Origin: a bacterium 1xD8-48
GTDB lineage: Bacteria; Bacillota; Clostridia; Lachnospirales; Lachnospiraceae
Assembly (NCBI GenBank): GCA_009917455.1
Contig: QZDS01000026.1
Coordinates: 1-64,000, forward strand
Reading direction: 5' to 3'
DNA length: 64,000 nucleotides
The notes beneath the pieces were generated by a model. It saw only the letters and a list, made by a program, of their open reading frames with translations, ran no database searches and had not been told where the DNA came from. Positions 1 through 7,608 of the stretch are shown one piece after another; the first letter of the stretch is position 1; each line of letters opens with the position of its first letter. A program made the translations under genes and the position numbers.

Positions 1-39
1 GAGGATAAGAAAATAAAAGAAATGAAAAAAGAGCGGTAA
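1..39 (+). CDS. C-terminal tail of an upstream phage gene (partial)
   Basis: The first 12 codons of the window are open in frame 1 and end at a TAA at 37-39. The residues are highly charged (EDKKIKEMKKER), as is common at the end of small early phage proteins. The stop lies 56 bp before the recT start, which fits an operon. No function can be assigned from 12 residues, and the frame could be chance. Confidence 0.4.
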   Translation, partial: EDKKIKEMKKER

Positions 40-95
40 TTCGGGCTTTGTCGAGTTTCCGAGACTGCTCTAATTATGAAAGGGAGGATTAGGGA

Positions 96-1037
96 ATGGA
101 TACAAGGAATTTGCCGCAGGCAAAAAAAGATATGGGAATTACAGCGTTTTTGAATCAGGACAGCGTAAAAAATCAGTTACAGCAGGCAGTCGGCAAGAAC
201 AGCATGAGGTTTGTTTCCTCTGTCGTGTCGGCGGTGACGGTTAATCCGGCGTTGCAGGAGTGTACGAACAAGTCTATCCTTTCCGCCGCACTTTTGGGGG
301 AATCACTCAATCTTTCCCCGTCGCCCCAGCTTGGGCAGTATTACATGGTTCCCTACGAGAATAAGAAAGAGGGCACAAAGGTCGCACAGTTCCAGATGGG
401 GTACAAGGGATATATCCAGCTTGCAATCCGCAGCGGGCAGTATAAAAAACTGAATGTGCTTGCTGTGAAAGAGGGGGAGCTGGTGCGGTTTGACCCTCTG
501 ACAGAGGAAATCGAAGTCAGGCTGATAGAGGACGAGGAAAAACGCGAGCAGGCGAAGACAATCGGCTACTACGCTATGTTTGAGTATATCAATGGCTTCA
601 AGAAAGCGCTCTACTGGAGTAAAAAGAAAATGGCTTCTCATGCGGAAAAGTATTCTGCGGCATTTTCAAAAAACGGCGGATTGAAGTCCTTGGAACTTCT
701 CGAACAGGGTAAAATTCCGCAAAAAGACTTGTGGAAGTATTCCAGTTTTTGGTTTAAAGATTTTGAGGCGATGGCATTCAAGACCATGCTCCGCCAGCTT
801 ATCAGCAAGTGGGGGATTATGAGTATTGAAATGCTGAGGGCTTATGAGGGAGATATGGCGGAAATCCGTGAGGACGGCACAAACCAGTATGTGGACAACG
901 GACCGGAAGATGATAATGCGGAAGATACCTATGTAGACTCTACGGTTTCTGATGGAGCGGAGGACGCATTTGCCGGAAGGGAAATGGATGGACAGCAGGA
1001 ACTTGACTTAGGCGGTGGCACAGATGAAGCTAAGTGA
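96..1037 (+). CDS. recT: RecT-family single-strand annealing recombinase
   Basis: This 313-residue protein matches the RecT family of phage annealing proteins, which pair with a 5'-3' exonuclease to recombine phage DNA ends. The recognisable core is at about residues 50-235, with SAALLGESLNLSPSPQLGQ and VAQFQMGYKGYIQLAIRSG and the later KDFEAMAFKTMLRQLISKWG block. The C-terminus is acidic, also typical. A good ribosome binding site (GGGAGG) precedes the ATG. Its 3' end overlaps the next gene, the exonuclease, by 14 bp, so the two are translationally coupled. The family assignment is firm; annealing activity is inferred from the family. Confidence 0.93.
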   Translation: MDTRNLPQAKKDMGITAFLNQDSVKNQLQQAVGKNSMRFVSSVVSAVTVNPALQECTNKSILSAALLGESLNLSPSPQLGQYYMVPYENKKEGTKVAQFQMGYKGYIQLAIRSGQYKKLNVLAVKEGELVRFDPLTEEIEVRLIEDEEKREQAKTIGYYAMFEYINGFKKALYWSKKKMASHAEKYSAAFSKNGGLKSLELLEQGKIPQKDLWKYSSFWFKDFEAMAFKTMLRQLISKWGIMSIEMLRAYEGDMAEIREDGTNQYVDNGPEDDNAEDTYVDSTVSDGAEDAFAGREMDGQQELDLGGGTDEAK

Positions 1038-1764
1038 TGATACCTATTACAGCAAAGAAGCGAACAAGGCCTTTTTCAGCGTGTCGCAGTATAAGGACTT
1101 CTGTAAGTGTGAGGCCATGGCCATGGCAAAAATCCGGGGTGATTTTGAGCAGAAGCAGACAAAAGCCATGCTTATCGGCACTTTGGTTGACTGGTGGTTT
1201 GAAGGGACGCTGGATAAGCTGCGCGGGGAATCCCCGAATATCTTCTACTGCCGCAACGGCGCGCTGCGGGCGGAGTTCCGCAAGGCAGACGAGATTATCA
1301 AGCGTGTACAGCGTGACGGACGTTTTATGCAGTATATGGGCGGCGAGAAGCAGAAAATCCTTACGTTTGAAATGTTCGGCGCACCTTGGAAAATGAAAAT
1401 GGATTCTTTTGTGGAGGATATCTGCATCACCGATTTAAAGGTGGTGCAGAATTTTAAAAGCCTTGCATTCTGGCGGTATGACATTCAGGGCGCCGTATAT
1501 GTTGAGGGCGCTGACGCTTGCGGTTATGGTTATCTGCCATTCTATTTAGCCGCCGTGACAAAGGAAGCGGTCCCGAATTTTGATATATTTCAGGTTGACA
1601 GGCCGACCCTTGACACGGCGCTCCGGGAGGTTGAAGGGAACATGCCGCGCTTCATCGCTGTAAAAGCAGGACTGGAAGAACCGCGCTACTGCGGCGTGTG
1701 CGATTACTGTAAGAGTGTGAAAAAAGCAAGGATAAGGAATTATTCGGAATTATTGGAGGGATAG
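1024..1764 (+). CDS. PD-(D/E)XK exonuclease, RecT partner (YqaJ/RecE-like)
   Basis: The product is about 246 residues and resembles the PD-(D/E)XK exonucleases encoded beside RecT, which resect double-stranded ends to feed the annealase. Visible signals are an N-terminal helix with QYKDFCKCEAMAMAK, an early GTLVDWWFEG block, a nuclease core with FEMFGAPWKMKMDSF then ITDLKVVQNF, giving the D...D-x-K pattern, and a C-terminal CGVCDYCK cysteine cluster that could bind metal or an Fe-S cluster. I chose ATG 1024 because GGCGGTGG is well spaced before it; GTG 1015 is possible and adds three residues. The gene overlaps recT and stops at TAG 1764. Confidence 0.82.
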   Translation: MKLSDDTYYSKEANKAFFSVSQYKDFCKCEAMAMAKIRGDFEQKQTKAMLIGTLVDWWFEGTLDKLRGESPNIFYCRNGALRAEFRKADEIIKRVQRDGRFMQYMGGEKQKILTFEMFGAPWKMKMDSFVEDICITDLKVVQNFKSLAFWRYDIQGAVYVEGADACGYGYLPFYLAAVTKEAVPNFDIFQVDRPTLDTALREVEGNMPRFIAVKAGLEEPRYCGVCDYCKSVKKARIRNYSELLEG

Positions 1765-1768
1765 GGAA

Positions 1769-2056
1769 ATGACAGTAGAGCAAATTGAACTTAGGAAGAT
1801 TTTAACACAAATGCTTGCGGATAACGGCATAAATAGGGAAACCATAGTCGACTTTGTCAAAGGAATCGTTGATGAAAAAGTGGACAGGGCAGTAGAAAGA
1901 ATGATGCATGAAAAAGACATGGATTCTCTTATCAATTCTCATGTAAAAACCAGCATCAGAAGGGCGCTTCGTGAAGAGGTTTCGGACAAGGTGAGAAGAA
2001 CACTGGGAAGCGCAAGTATATCTATTGAGTGTCATGAAAGGATAAAGGAACAATGA
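1769..2056 (+). CDS. Small helical phage protein of unknown function
   Basis: I do not recognise this 95-residue protein. It is predicted mostly helical and charged, with no cysteines until the last residues and no membrane segment. It lies 4 bp after the exonuclease stop and its last codons overlap the start of the DUF87-type ATPase by 4 bp (ATGA), so all three are expressed as one unit. The position between an exonuclease and a HerA-like ATPase suggests a recombination or replication accessory role, but that is inference from context only. Confidence 0.7.
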   Translation: MTVEQIELRKILTQMLADNGINRETIVDFVKGIVDEKVDRAVERMMHEKDMDSLINSHVKTSIRRALREEVSDKVRRTLGSASISIECHERIKEQ

Positions 2057-3600
2057 AATTAGTAAAAATATTACCCGACAAAATACAAATCAGGACGGAT
2101 GATGCGGAGTTTGCAAACGCCCGCTTAAATGACCTCATATCCGTATCGGACGGCGAAGTGGAGCTTGTGACCATGATAGCCGCCATTACGGACAACGATG
2201 TGGAGACACAGATGGATGAGAACGCCATTATGGAAGAATTGCAACAGCCGTCTTTGAAAGTGATTGAGTGCTCTATTTTAGGAAGCATGATATGTGGGGA
2301 TTTTAGACAGCAGATAGAAAGATATCCGAGTACTGATTCTTCCATCAAAAAAATAACTGAACATGAATTTGGTTCCATGCTTGCGGCTGATGCGTTTTTA
2401 AAAGCCAGTACCTTTCATCTTGGTAAATATGCAGGTCATGATATTCTGGCATATCTTGACGGAAACAAACTCTACCAGCGCCATTCCTGCATCGTAGGAA
2501 ATACAGGCTGCGGTAAGTCCGAAACGGTCACGAAGATTATTGAGGAAACCGCAAAAAACACAAACTGCAATATCGTTATATTCGACATCCATGGCGAGTA
2601 CAGCCAGCTTTCCTATGTGGACAGCATCAAGATGGGAGAGGTTTCGTTCCCGATATGGATGCTTGGGTTTGCGGATATGGCGGCGAACGTGCTGAAAGTG
2701 AAAGAGGACAGTACAGTGGTTATGTCGGCACTGCGGAAAGCGTACTATGAGCAGTGCCCGGACGGTAATGAGGGCAAGCCGTTGTGTTTTGTGTTTGGAG
2801 ACATCTTGAAATATATAGAACAGTTAAATGAGGAAATGGTGGTGTCCGGATACACAAAGGAAGGGAATGTCAGATACGCAAAAGGCGAGTATAACGGAAA
2901 GCTGTCCGGCGTCATTAACACAATGGAAACACTGCTTGCAGATACAAGATATTCCTTTTTGTTTGACGTAATGGGACAAGCTTATTTATCTGACTTCCTC
3001 AACCGCATCATGGGCGACGGTATGCCGGTAAAGAACATTGACCTTTCCGGCATACCACATGATATAGCGGTGCTTATTATCGGGGCGATTACGAAGCTGA
3101 TTTATAATATCCAAATCATGCAGAAGGACGCAAGGCCGATTACTCTTGTCTGTGACGAGGCGCACGTCTACATACCGACAGATTTCCAGCTTACGGCGGC
3201 GCAGCGGCGCATGGTGGAGATTTTCGAGAATATCGCTAAAGAGGGAAGAAAGTTTGGTATCACACTGTTTGTAGCTTCGCAACGTCCGTCCGAGCTCAAC
3301 AAAACGATAATGGCACAGTGCGCGAATTACATTGTCATGAAACTCAACAACGAGAACGACAAGTCCATGATTAAAGGCATGATGCCGGCCGGCAGCGCCG
3401 ACGTGATTGAGGCTGCTGCCATGTTCAGCCCCGGCGACTGCCTTGTGGTCGGGGACGCCTGCCCGATACCCCTTAAAATCCATGTGGAACTGGCAAAGGA
3501 GCGGCCACAGAGTAAGACCATAGATTTCTGGACGGAGTGGCAGAAAGAGCGTGAAGGCATGGATTATGCGGCCTGTCTGGAAGAATATCTGGAGAATTAA
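2053..3600 (+). CDS. HerA/DUF87-like P-loop ATPase (putative DNA translocase)
   Basis: This 515-residue protein has a HerA-FtsK-type ATPase domain. The Walker A loop GNTGCGKS begins at residue 149, followed by NIVIFDIHGEY, a hallmark of DUF87/HerA proteins, and the Walker B block ITLVCDEAHVYIP lies near residue 371. The segment KEGRKFGITLFVASQRPSEL is the sensor/arginine-finger region typical of HerA. Cellular HerA works as a hexameric DNA pump with the NurA nuclease in end resection; here the nearest nuclease is the phage exonuclease two genes upstream. Its presence in a phage recombination module is unusual enough to note. The family call is strong; the role is inferred. Confidence 0.85.
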   Translation: MKLVKILPDKIQIRTDDAEFANARLNDLISVSDGEVELVTMIAAITDNDVETQMDENAIMEELQQPSLKVIECSILGSMICGDFRQQIERYPSTDSSIKKITEHEFGSMLAADAFLKASTFHLGKYAGHDILAYLDGNKLYQRHSCIVGNTGCGKSETVTKIIEETAKNTNCNIVIFDIHGEYSQLSYVDSIKMGEVSFPIWMLGFADMAANVLKVKEDSTVVMSALRKAYYEQCPDGNEGKPLCFVFGDILKYIEQLNEEMVVSGYTKEGNVRYAKGEYNGKLSGVINTMETLLADTRYSFLFDVMGQAYLSDFLNRIMGDGMPVKNIDLSGIPHDIAVLIIGAITKLIYNIQIMQKDARPITLVCDEAHVYIPTDFQLTAAQRRMVEIFENIAKEGRKFGITLFVASQRPSELNKTIMAQCANYIVMKLNNENDKSMIKGMMPAGSADVIEAAAMFSPGDCLVVGDACPIPLKIHVELAKERPQSKTIDFWTEWQKEREGMDYAACLEEYLEN

Positions 3601-3636
3601 ATAAGGAACCATTCATGATGAAAAGGAGGAAAAGAG

Positions 3637-3828
3637 ATGGATTTATTGAACCTTGGGGAATTTGTAGGAGGGGCCCTGCAGGAAAAAGTGAATACGGCCA
3701 TGCAGAAGGTCCTTGAAAACATGCGTGACCCGAACACGCCATGGAAGCCCAAAAGGCATATCAACATCAGGATTTCATTCACCCAGAATGAGGACAGGGA
3801 CGATAGAAGGTTTTTCCGACAGGTTTGA
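3637..3828 (+). CDS. Truncated replication-terminator-like phage protein
   Basis: The 63-residue product starts MDLLNLGEFVGGALQEKV and continues with a NMRDPNTPWKPKRHINI block. Both match a small protein often annotated as replication terminator protein in Clostridia phages. Those proteins normally continue for several tens of residues past the QNEDRDD segment seen here, whereas this one ends after RRFFRQV at TGA 3826-3828. The sequence after QNEDRDD does not look like the family, so I infer that a deletion joined it to another gene. A good AGGAGG precedes the ATG. The function of the family is not established. Confidence 0.55.
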   Translation: MDLLNLGEFVGGALQEKVNTAMQKVLENMRDPNTPWKPKRHINIRISFTQNEDRDDRRFFRQV

Positions 3829-3883
3829 GGTGGACAGGAAGAATCCACGGATAGAAATCCTGATAAGGGAGGTGGAGGTTTGA
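3806..3883 (+). pseudogene. 3' remnant of another phage gene, out of frame
   Basis: In the +1 frame relative to the upstream gene, 25 codons from 3806 to the TGA at 3881-3883 read like a genuine protein C-terminus, with EVDRKNPRIEILIREVEV ending the frame. This ending is reminiscent of the last beta-strand of RusA-type Holliday junction resolvases, but I cannot confirm that. No start codon serves it. I interpret it as the 3' end of a gene whose 5' part was lost in the same deletion that truncated the previous gene. Confidence 0.35.
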
Positions 3884-3907
3884 AATTACGGACAGGAGGT
3901 ATCAGGG

Positions 3908-4678
3908 ATGCCGAACCGGATAATTAAAGAATCTGTCTGCCGGAGTGATTCCATAGATTCCCTTTCATGGTTCGAGGAGGTTTTATTCTACAGGCTGATT
4001 GTGGTATGTGATGATTACGGACGGTTCGACGGGAGGCCGGCGATTATAAAGGGCGCGTGTTTCCCGTTAAAGGATATCAGGGTTGAGCAGATTGAAAAGG
4101 CTCTTGATAAGTTGTCCACGGTAGGAATGATTTGGAGATATAACGTCGGGGATAAATCCTTCTTACAATTGATAGCTTGGGAGCGGCACCAGCAGATACG
4201 TGCAAAAAAAAGCAAATATCCATCACCTGATGAAACCTGCAGTCATTTGATATCAGATGATAGCAAATGTCCCCGTAATCGAGAATCGAAATACGAGAAT
4301 CGGGAATCGTATTCGAGAAACGGAAATGCGCGCGCGGTGGGTGAAGTGCGGCGTTTTGAGGAATTCCTTTCGGCATACCCAAAGGACTGTAACCGCTACC
4401 TGACCGAAACGGCATATATTGATTTATTGCTGACGGGAAAGATTACGGAGGACGAGCTTGTTAAATGTGCCCGGAATTACACGGAGGCATGCAGGGTTTT
4501 AGAGACCCGGGAAAGGTATATCAGGAATGCTGAAAATTTCCTGAAAGACTTTGTGTTCGAAAAATATCTTCCAGGGAGGTACAGGAAGCCGGAGACAGGG
4601 AATAAATCAGGATTTAATGATTTTATGCAGAGGGATTATAACTTTGAGCAGCTTGAAAAAGAGATACTGAGCAATTAA
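3908..4678 (+). CDS. Phage replication initiation / replisome organizer protein
   Basis: The 256-residue product starts MPNRIIKESVCRSDSIDSLS and contains FYRLIVVCDDYGRFDGRPAI, the standard N-terminal winged-helix region of a DnaD-like replisome organizer family of Firmicutes phages. A charged linker (about residues 100-145) leads to a helical C-terminal part that would contact the host helicase loader. A GGAGG motif is well placed before the ATG. The origin often lies inside or beside such genes; the linker-coding part at 4258-4320 carries closely repeated GAGAATCG/CGAGAATCGG words that could be iteron-like, though this is only a suggestion. Confidence 0.75.
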   Translation: MPNRIIKESVCRSDSIDSLSWFEEVLFYRLIVVCDDYGRFDGRPAIIKGACFPLKDIRVEQIEKALDKLSTVGMIWRYNVGDKSFLQLIAWERHQQIRAKKSKYPSPDETCSHLISDDSKCPRNRESKYENRESYSRNGNARAVGEVRRFEEFLSAYPKDCNRYLTETAYIDLLLTGKITEDELVKCARNYTEACRVLETRERYIRNAENFLKDFVFEKYLPGRYRKPETGNKSGFNDFMQRDYNFEQLEKEILSN

Positions 4679-4693
4679 CAGGAGTGGTAAGCA

Positions 4694-4834
4694 ATGATAG
4701 AGAATGAATACAGGCACAATGCCCGCTTCCGTGCCTATGTGGATAACTACTGCAGGCGAAGCGGCCTGACAGTAGGGCAGGCGCTTTGTCAGGACGAAGT
4801 GAGGCGGGCGTTCTGGCATTATACGGAGGTTTAG
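4694..4834 (+). CDS. Small hypothetical phage protein (46 aa)
   Basis: A 46-residue frame begins at ATG 4694 behind GGAGTGG and ends at TAG 4834. The protein is basic-helical with an RNARFRAYVDNYCRRSG segment and an aromatic end (FWHYTEV). Such very small proteins are common between the replication initiator and the methylase in Clostridia phages. The next gene starts 3 bp after its stop, so it is in the operon. I do not recognise a family. Confidence 0.55.
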   Translation: MIENEYRHNARFRAYVDNYCRRSGLTVGQALCQDEVRRAFWHYTEV

Positions 4835-4836
4835 GG

Positions 4837-4968
4837 ATGAAGATAATTATACAGATAGACGGCTGGAAGCCGGATGATAAGAAGCAAATCGTGAATTCCA
4901 TCAGGGGTTTTGTGAAATCCCTTGGGAAAAGATTTGGATTCCGGATGAAATTCCGGGAAACGGACTAA
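4837..4968 (+). CDS. Small basic hypothetical phage protein (43 aa)
   Basis: This 43-residue frame starts at ATG 4837 behind an excellent GGAGGT (4827-4831). Longer in-frame starts upstream would run through the previous gene and lack a ribosome binding site. The protein (MKIIIQIDGWKPDDKKQIV and onward) is rich in lysine and arginine. Its TAA shares a base with the ATG of the following adenine methylase (TAATG), so translation is coupled. Function unknown. Confidence 0.6.
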   Translation: MKIIIQIDGWKPDDKKQIVNSIRGFVKSLGKRFGFRMKFRETD

Positions 4969-5780
4969 TGAAAGCAGTAATGAAATACCCGGGGAGCAAA
5001 TGGGGGATAGCGGACTGGATAATCAGTTTCTTCCCGGAGCACCACAGCTACCTGGAAGCGTTTTTCGGGAGCGGAGCTGTGCTTTTTAACAAGCCAAGGT
5101 CGGATATAGAGACCGTAAACGACCTGGACGGGAACGTGGTGAACCTTTTTGAGTGGATAAAGAAAGACCCGGAGAAGCTGGCTCATGAGATTTACTATAC
5201 CCCATACGCCAGAACAGTCTATGAGGATGCCTTTGCATCAGAGCCGGAAGACAGCTTACAGAAAGCAGTGAACTTTTGCATACGACTCAACATGGGGCAT
5301 GGGTTCCGGACGAACGGGGGGAAAGTAGGCTGGAAGAATGATGTACAGGGGCGGGAACGTGCCTATGCTGCTGTGGACTGGGTAAAACTGCCGGGGAAAA
5401 TCCTGCAGGCGGCAGAACGGCTCCGGGGTGTCCAGATAGAGAACAGGCCGGCAGCAGGCCTGATTGAGCGTTTTAATTATCCAAACGTGTTGGTGTATGC
5501 CGACCCGCCGTATGTCTTAAGCACGAGGCACGGGAAGCAGTACCGGCATGAGCTGGACGATAAAGGCCAGAATGATTTACTGGACGTGTTGCTTGCACAC
5601 AAAGGGCCAGTGGTGTTATCGGGATATGACAATGACCTGTATAATGACCGGCTGAAAGGCTGGCACAGGGAAGAAACGGTCAGTTACTCCCAGGTGTGTA
5701 GTAAAAAGCGGGAAATATTGTGGATGAATTTTGAACCAGATAAACAAATGCGGCTAGAGGATTATCTGGCCGGGGAATAA
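4968..5780 (+). CDS. dam: D12-class (Dam-like) N6-adenine DNA methyltransferase
   Basis: The 270-residue protein is a Dam-type methyltransferase that transfers a methyl group from S-adenosylmethionine to adenine N6. The N-terminal KYPGSKWGIADWI and EAFFGSGAVLF form the SAM-binding motif I, and the catalytic DPPY motif is at residues 179-182 (ADPPYVL). The order motif I, target domain, DPPY is that of the alpha class. Phages use such orphan methylases to mask their DNA from host restriction or to time replication and packaging. No cognate restriction gene is adjacent. A strong hairpin follows the stop. Confidence 0.9.
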   Translation: MKAVMKYPGSKWGIADWIISFFPEHHSYLEAFFGSGAVLFNKPRSDIETVNDLDGNVVNLFEWIKKDPEKLAHEIYYTPYARTVYEDAFASEPEDSLQKAVNFCIRLNMGHGFRTNGGKVGWKNDVQGRERAYAAVDWVKLPGKILQAAERLRGVQIENRPAAGLIERFNYPNVLVYADPPYVLSTRHGKQYRHELDDKGQNDLLDVLLAHKGPVVLSGYDNDLYNDRLKGWHREETVSYSQVCSKKREILWMNFEPDKQMRLEDYLAGE

Positions 5781-5784
5781 GGGA

Positions 5785-5834
5785 GAAAGGAGCCGGAGCC
5801 TCCGGCCGGGGTAACGTGTACACGGGCTCCTTTC
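5785..5834 (+). promoter_or_regulatory. Hairpin before the PAPS-reductase-like gene
   Basis: A perfect 10-bp stem, GAAAGGAGCC (5785-5794) with GGCTCCTTTC (5825-5834), encloses a 30-nt loop that itself contains a CCGGAG...CCGG inner palindrome. The stem includes a GGAG but the next start (5841) lies just outside, so it could present or sequester ribosome access, or stabilise the mRNA. It has no U-tract, so it is unlikely to be an intrinsic terminator. Confidence 0.5.
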
Positions 5835-5840
5835 AGGGAA

Positions 5841-6674
5841 ATGGCAAAGACAAATAAAATTGTAGAAGAGGGAGTGCAGACAGATTATACAAGTGTGATT
5901 GTGAGCTACTCCAACGGGATTGACAGCACAGGGGCATTGTATTGGGCTTTGAAAGAATTTCCAAAGGAGAAGATATTTCTCTTGTACTGTGATACCGGAT
6001 TTGAGTATCCGGAAAATATACAAATGTTTTACCGGACAGCAAAATTTTTAGGCATTAAGCCTGTCCTTCTCCGGCATCCGAAAGGATTTTTAAATTTATT
6101 GCTGGAAGAGAGGTTGAAATGGCCGGATATGAAAAACCGTTGGTGTACGGCATACCTGAAAACCGGTGTGACAGATAAATGGATACGTGCGAACCGCCAG
6201 ATATTGGGCAATAGATGTCTTTTTATATCCGGCGAACGCCGGGATGAAAGCCGGGGAAGGAAAAACCTCCCGGAAATAGAGTATCACAGCACAACGTTAT
6301 GGACAAAACGGAAGGGGGATTTTACCTGCCACTGGTACCGGCCTTGTCTGGATTATGAAAAAGGGAAGATGTTTGAGCAGGGGAGAAAGCTGCATCTGGA
6401 ACCTCATTTCTGTTATGAATATCTGGGCCGGTGTAGCTGTATGGCCTGTATGTTTATGAACGAACAGCACGCGATAGAGAATATGAAGCGGTATCCGGAA
6501 CAGATTCAGCCGTTTATTCAGGCAGAGATTAAATTGTCTCATACATGGAAAAAGGGAAAGGGATTAGAGGAATTATGGAACCAGTGCCATGATATAGATG
6601 ATGTGCAGGGTGAAAATGATTCTGGAGAGGAAAGCAGTCAGACGAGCTTGTTTGATTTGCCAGGGATGCCATGA
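5841..6674 (+). CDS. PAPS reductase / DndC-like PP-loop protein
   Basis: The 277-residue protein belongs to the phosphoadenosine-phosphosulfate reductase superfamily. The PP-loop reads SYSNGIDSTGAL (about residue 23), a variant of SxGxDS that binds the ATP pyrophosphate, and it is followed by the conserved FLLYCDTGFEYPEN segment. ISGERRDESRGR and a C-terminal cysteine set (RPCLDYEK, GRCSCMACM) could hold an Fe-S cluster or zinc. Phage members lie next to methylases, as here, and a role in DNA or nucleotide modification has been suggested by analogy with DndC. The substrate cannot be read from the sequence. It overlaps the next gene by 4 bp. Confidence 0.82.
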   Translation: MAKTNKIVEEGVQTDYTSVIVSYSNGIDSTGALYWALKEFPKEKIFLLYCDTGFEYPENIQMFYRTAKFLGIKPVLLRHPKGFLNLLLEERLKWPDMKNRWCTAYLKTGVTDKWIRANRQILGNRCLFISGERRDESRGRKNLPEIEYHSTTLWTKRKGDFTCHWYRPCLDYEKGKMFEQGRKLHLEPHFCYEYLGRCSCMACMFMNEQHAIENMKRYPEQIQPFIQAEIKLSHTWKKGKGLEELWNQCHDIDDVQGENDSGEESSQTSLFDLPGMP

Positions 6675-7063
6675 AAGACGGATTAATAATAGACTGCTTC
6701 GCGGGCGGGGGCGGTACCGGCCAGCACCTGAAAGAACCGCTCCATACCGTAGTGACAAGGGACAGATTCGCATTAATTACAGTCCTGGGGAATGAATATG
6801 TGCTGATGGATATCTGTTTGCGGATGCTGAAGCCTGAAGAGCTGAAGCTGGGGCAGGGATTCCCAAAGGATTATATCATAGACCATGATTATACCGGCAG
6901 CAGGTATCCGGTCAGCAAGCAGGTGGCGAGGATAGGCAATAGTGTGGTGCCGGTAATGGCACAGAAGCTGGTGGAGACCAACTGTGGATACCTGAAATCA
7001 GGGGAGCGGATGCCGAATATGGGAATAGAGGAAGGAAAAGGCGGGCAGTTTAAATTTGCATAA
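6671..7063 (+). pseudogene. C5-cytosine DNA methyltransferase with catalytic core deleted
   Basis: The 130-residue frame begins with MKDGLIIDCFAGGGG, the SAM-binding motif I of C5-cytosine methyltransferases. It then jumps directly into TGQHLKEPLHTVVTRDRFAL, a segment that in full-length phage enzymes lies far downstream. The end, RYPVSKQVARIGNSVVP, is motif IX-X. Motif IV (PC) and motif VI (ENV) are absent, and full-length relatives are several hundred residues long, so this protein cannot methylate. The frame is preserved, consistent with an in-frame internal deletion. It overlaps the upstream gene by 4 bp. Confidence 0.75.
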
Positions 7064-7111
7064 CAAAGGCCTTTTGGTACATATCACATAAAATCATAAT
7101 TACCTGCCGAT

Positions 7112-7135
7112 GGGGCTTCCCTTCGGGGGAGTCCC
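7112..7135 (+). promoter_or_regulatory. UUCG-capped hairpin before the YopX gene
   Basis: A 10-bp stem (7112-7121 with 7126-7135, two G-U pairs) is closed by a C-UUCG-G tetraloop, one of the most stable RNA caps. It ends 5 nt before the AGGAGGGG ribosome binding site of the YopX-family gene. There is no U-run, so it is more likely an mRNA stabiliser or processing boundary at the start of the accessory block than a terminator. Confidence 0.6.
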
Positions 7136-7149
7136 GGAAAGGAGGGGAT

Positions 7150-7590
7150 ATGAGAGAGATTTTATTTAGAGGAAAGCACACCCATGTATTGCAAGCAAAC
7201 AAACATCTTAATGGGATTTGGGTTTATGGGTATCTGGGAGACAGAAATTACATCAATTCGCCGGAACTTGAGGGAGAGTTTCTGGTTGATGAGGATACTG
7301 TCTGCCAGTACACCGGCTTGACTGACAAGAACGGCAGAAAAATATTCGAAAATGATATTCTGGAATTTACGGCCAGTGACGATTGCAAGTCAAATTATAT
7401 CATCTTTTGGAACGAGGTGGAATGGAGTACTAGGGAGATGGAATTAGATGCCGTTGACAATTGCTGGTACTGGAATCCAGATGAATGGGAAGTTGTCGGA
7501 AATATTTTTGATAATTCTGAACTGATAGGGAAAGAAAGGACTGAACCGTGGAAAGAGCATCTTATGAGTAAATTCAGCGAGGTAAATTAA
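7150..7590 (+). CDS. YopX-family phage protein
   Basis: The 146-residue protein fits the YopX family, common in Firmicutes phages and of unknown function. Diagnostic blocks are the N-terminal MREILFRGK, GIWVYGYLG near residue 23, VCQYTGLTDKNGRKIFENDIL near 56-76, and the terminal EWEVVGNIFDN. The start follows AGGAGGGG. It is the first gene of the accessory block, and its stop codon is inside copy 1 of the repeated junction element described at 7587. Confidence 0.88.
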   Translation: MREILFRGKHTHVLQANKHLNGIWVYGYLGDRNYINSPELEGEFLVDEDTVCQYTGLTDKNGRKIFENDILEFTASDDCKSNYIIFWNEVEWSTREMELDAVDNCWYWNPDEWEVVGNIFDNSELIGKERTEPWKEHLMSKFSEVN

Positions 7591-7604
7591 ACTTTAGCGG
7601 AGGT
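7587..7604 (+). repeat. Junction element copy 1 (consensus TTAAACTTTAGCGGAGGT)
   Basis: This is a perfect consensus copy. Its TAA ends the YopX gene and its GCGGAGGT serves as the ribosome binding site for the TTG start at 7609. Eight copies of the element separate small genes between 7.6 and 9.7 kb. Confidence 0.85.
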
Positions 7605-7608
7605 AACT

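Noticed and set aside
4258..4320. Phage replication origin made of GAGAATCG-type repeats
   Set aside because: The words are few, short and within a coding linker; too weak to call an origin feature.
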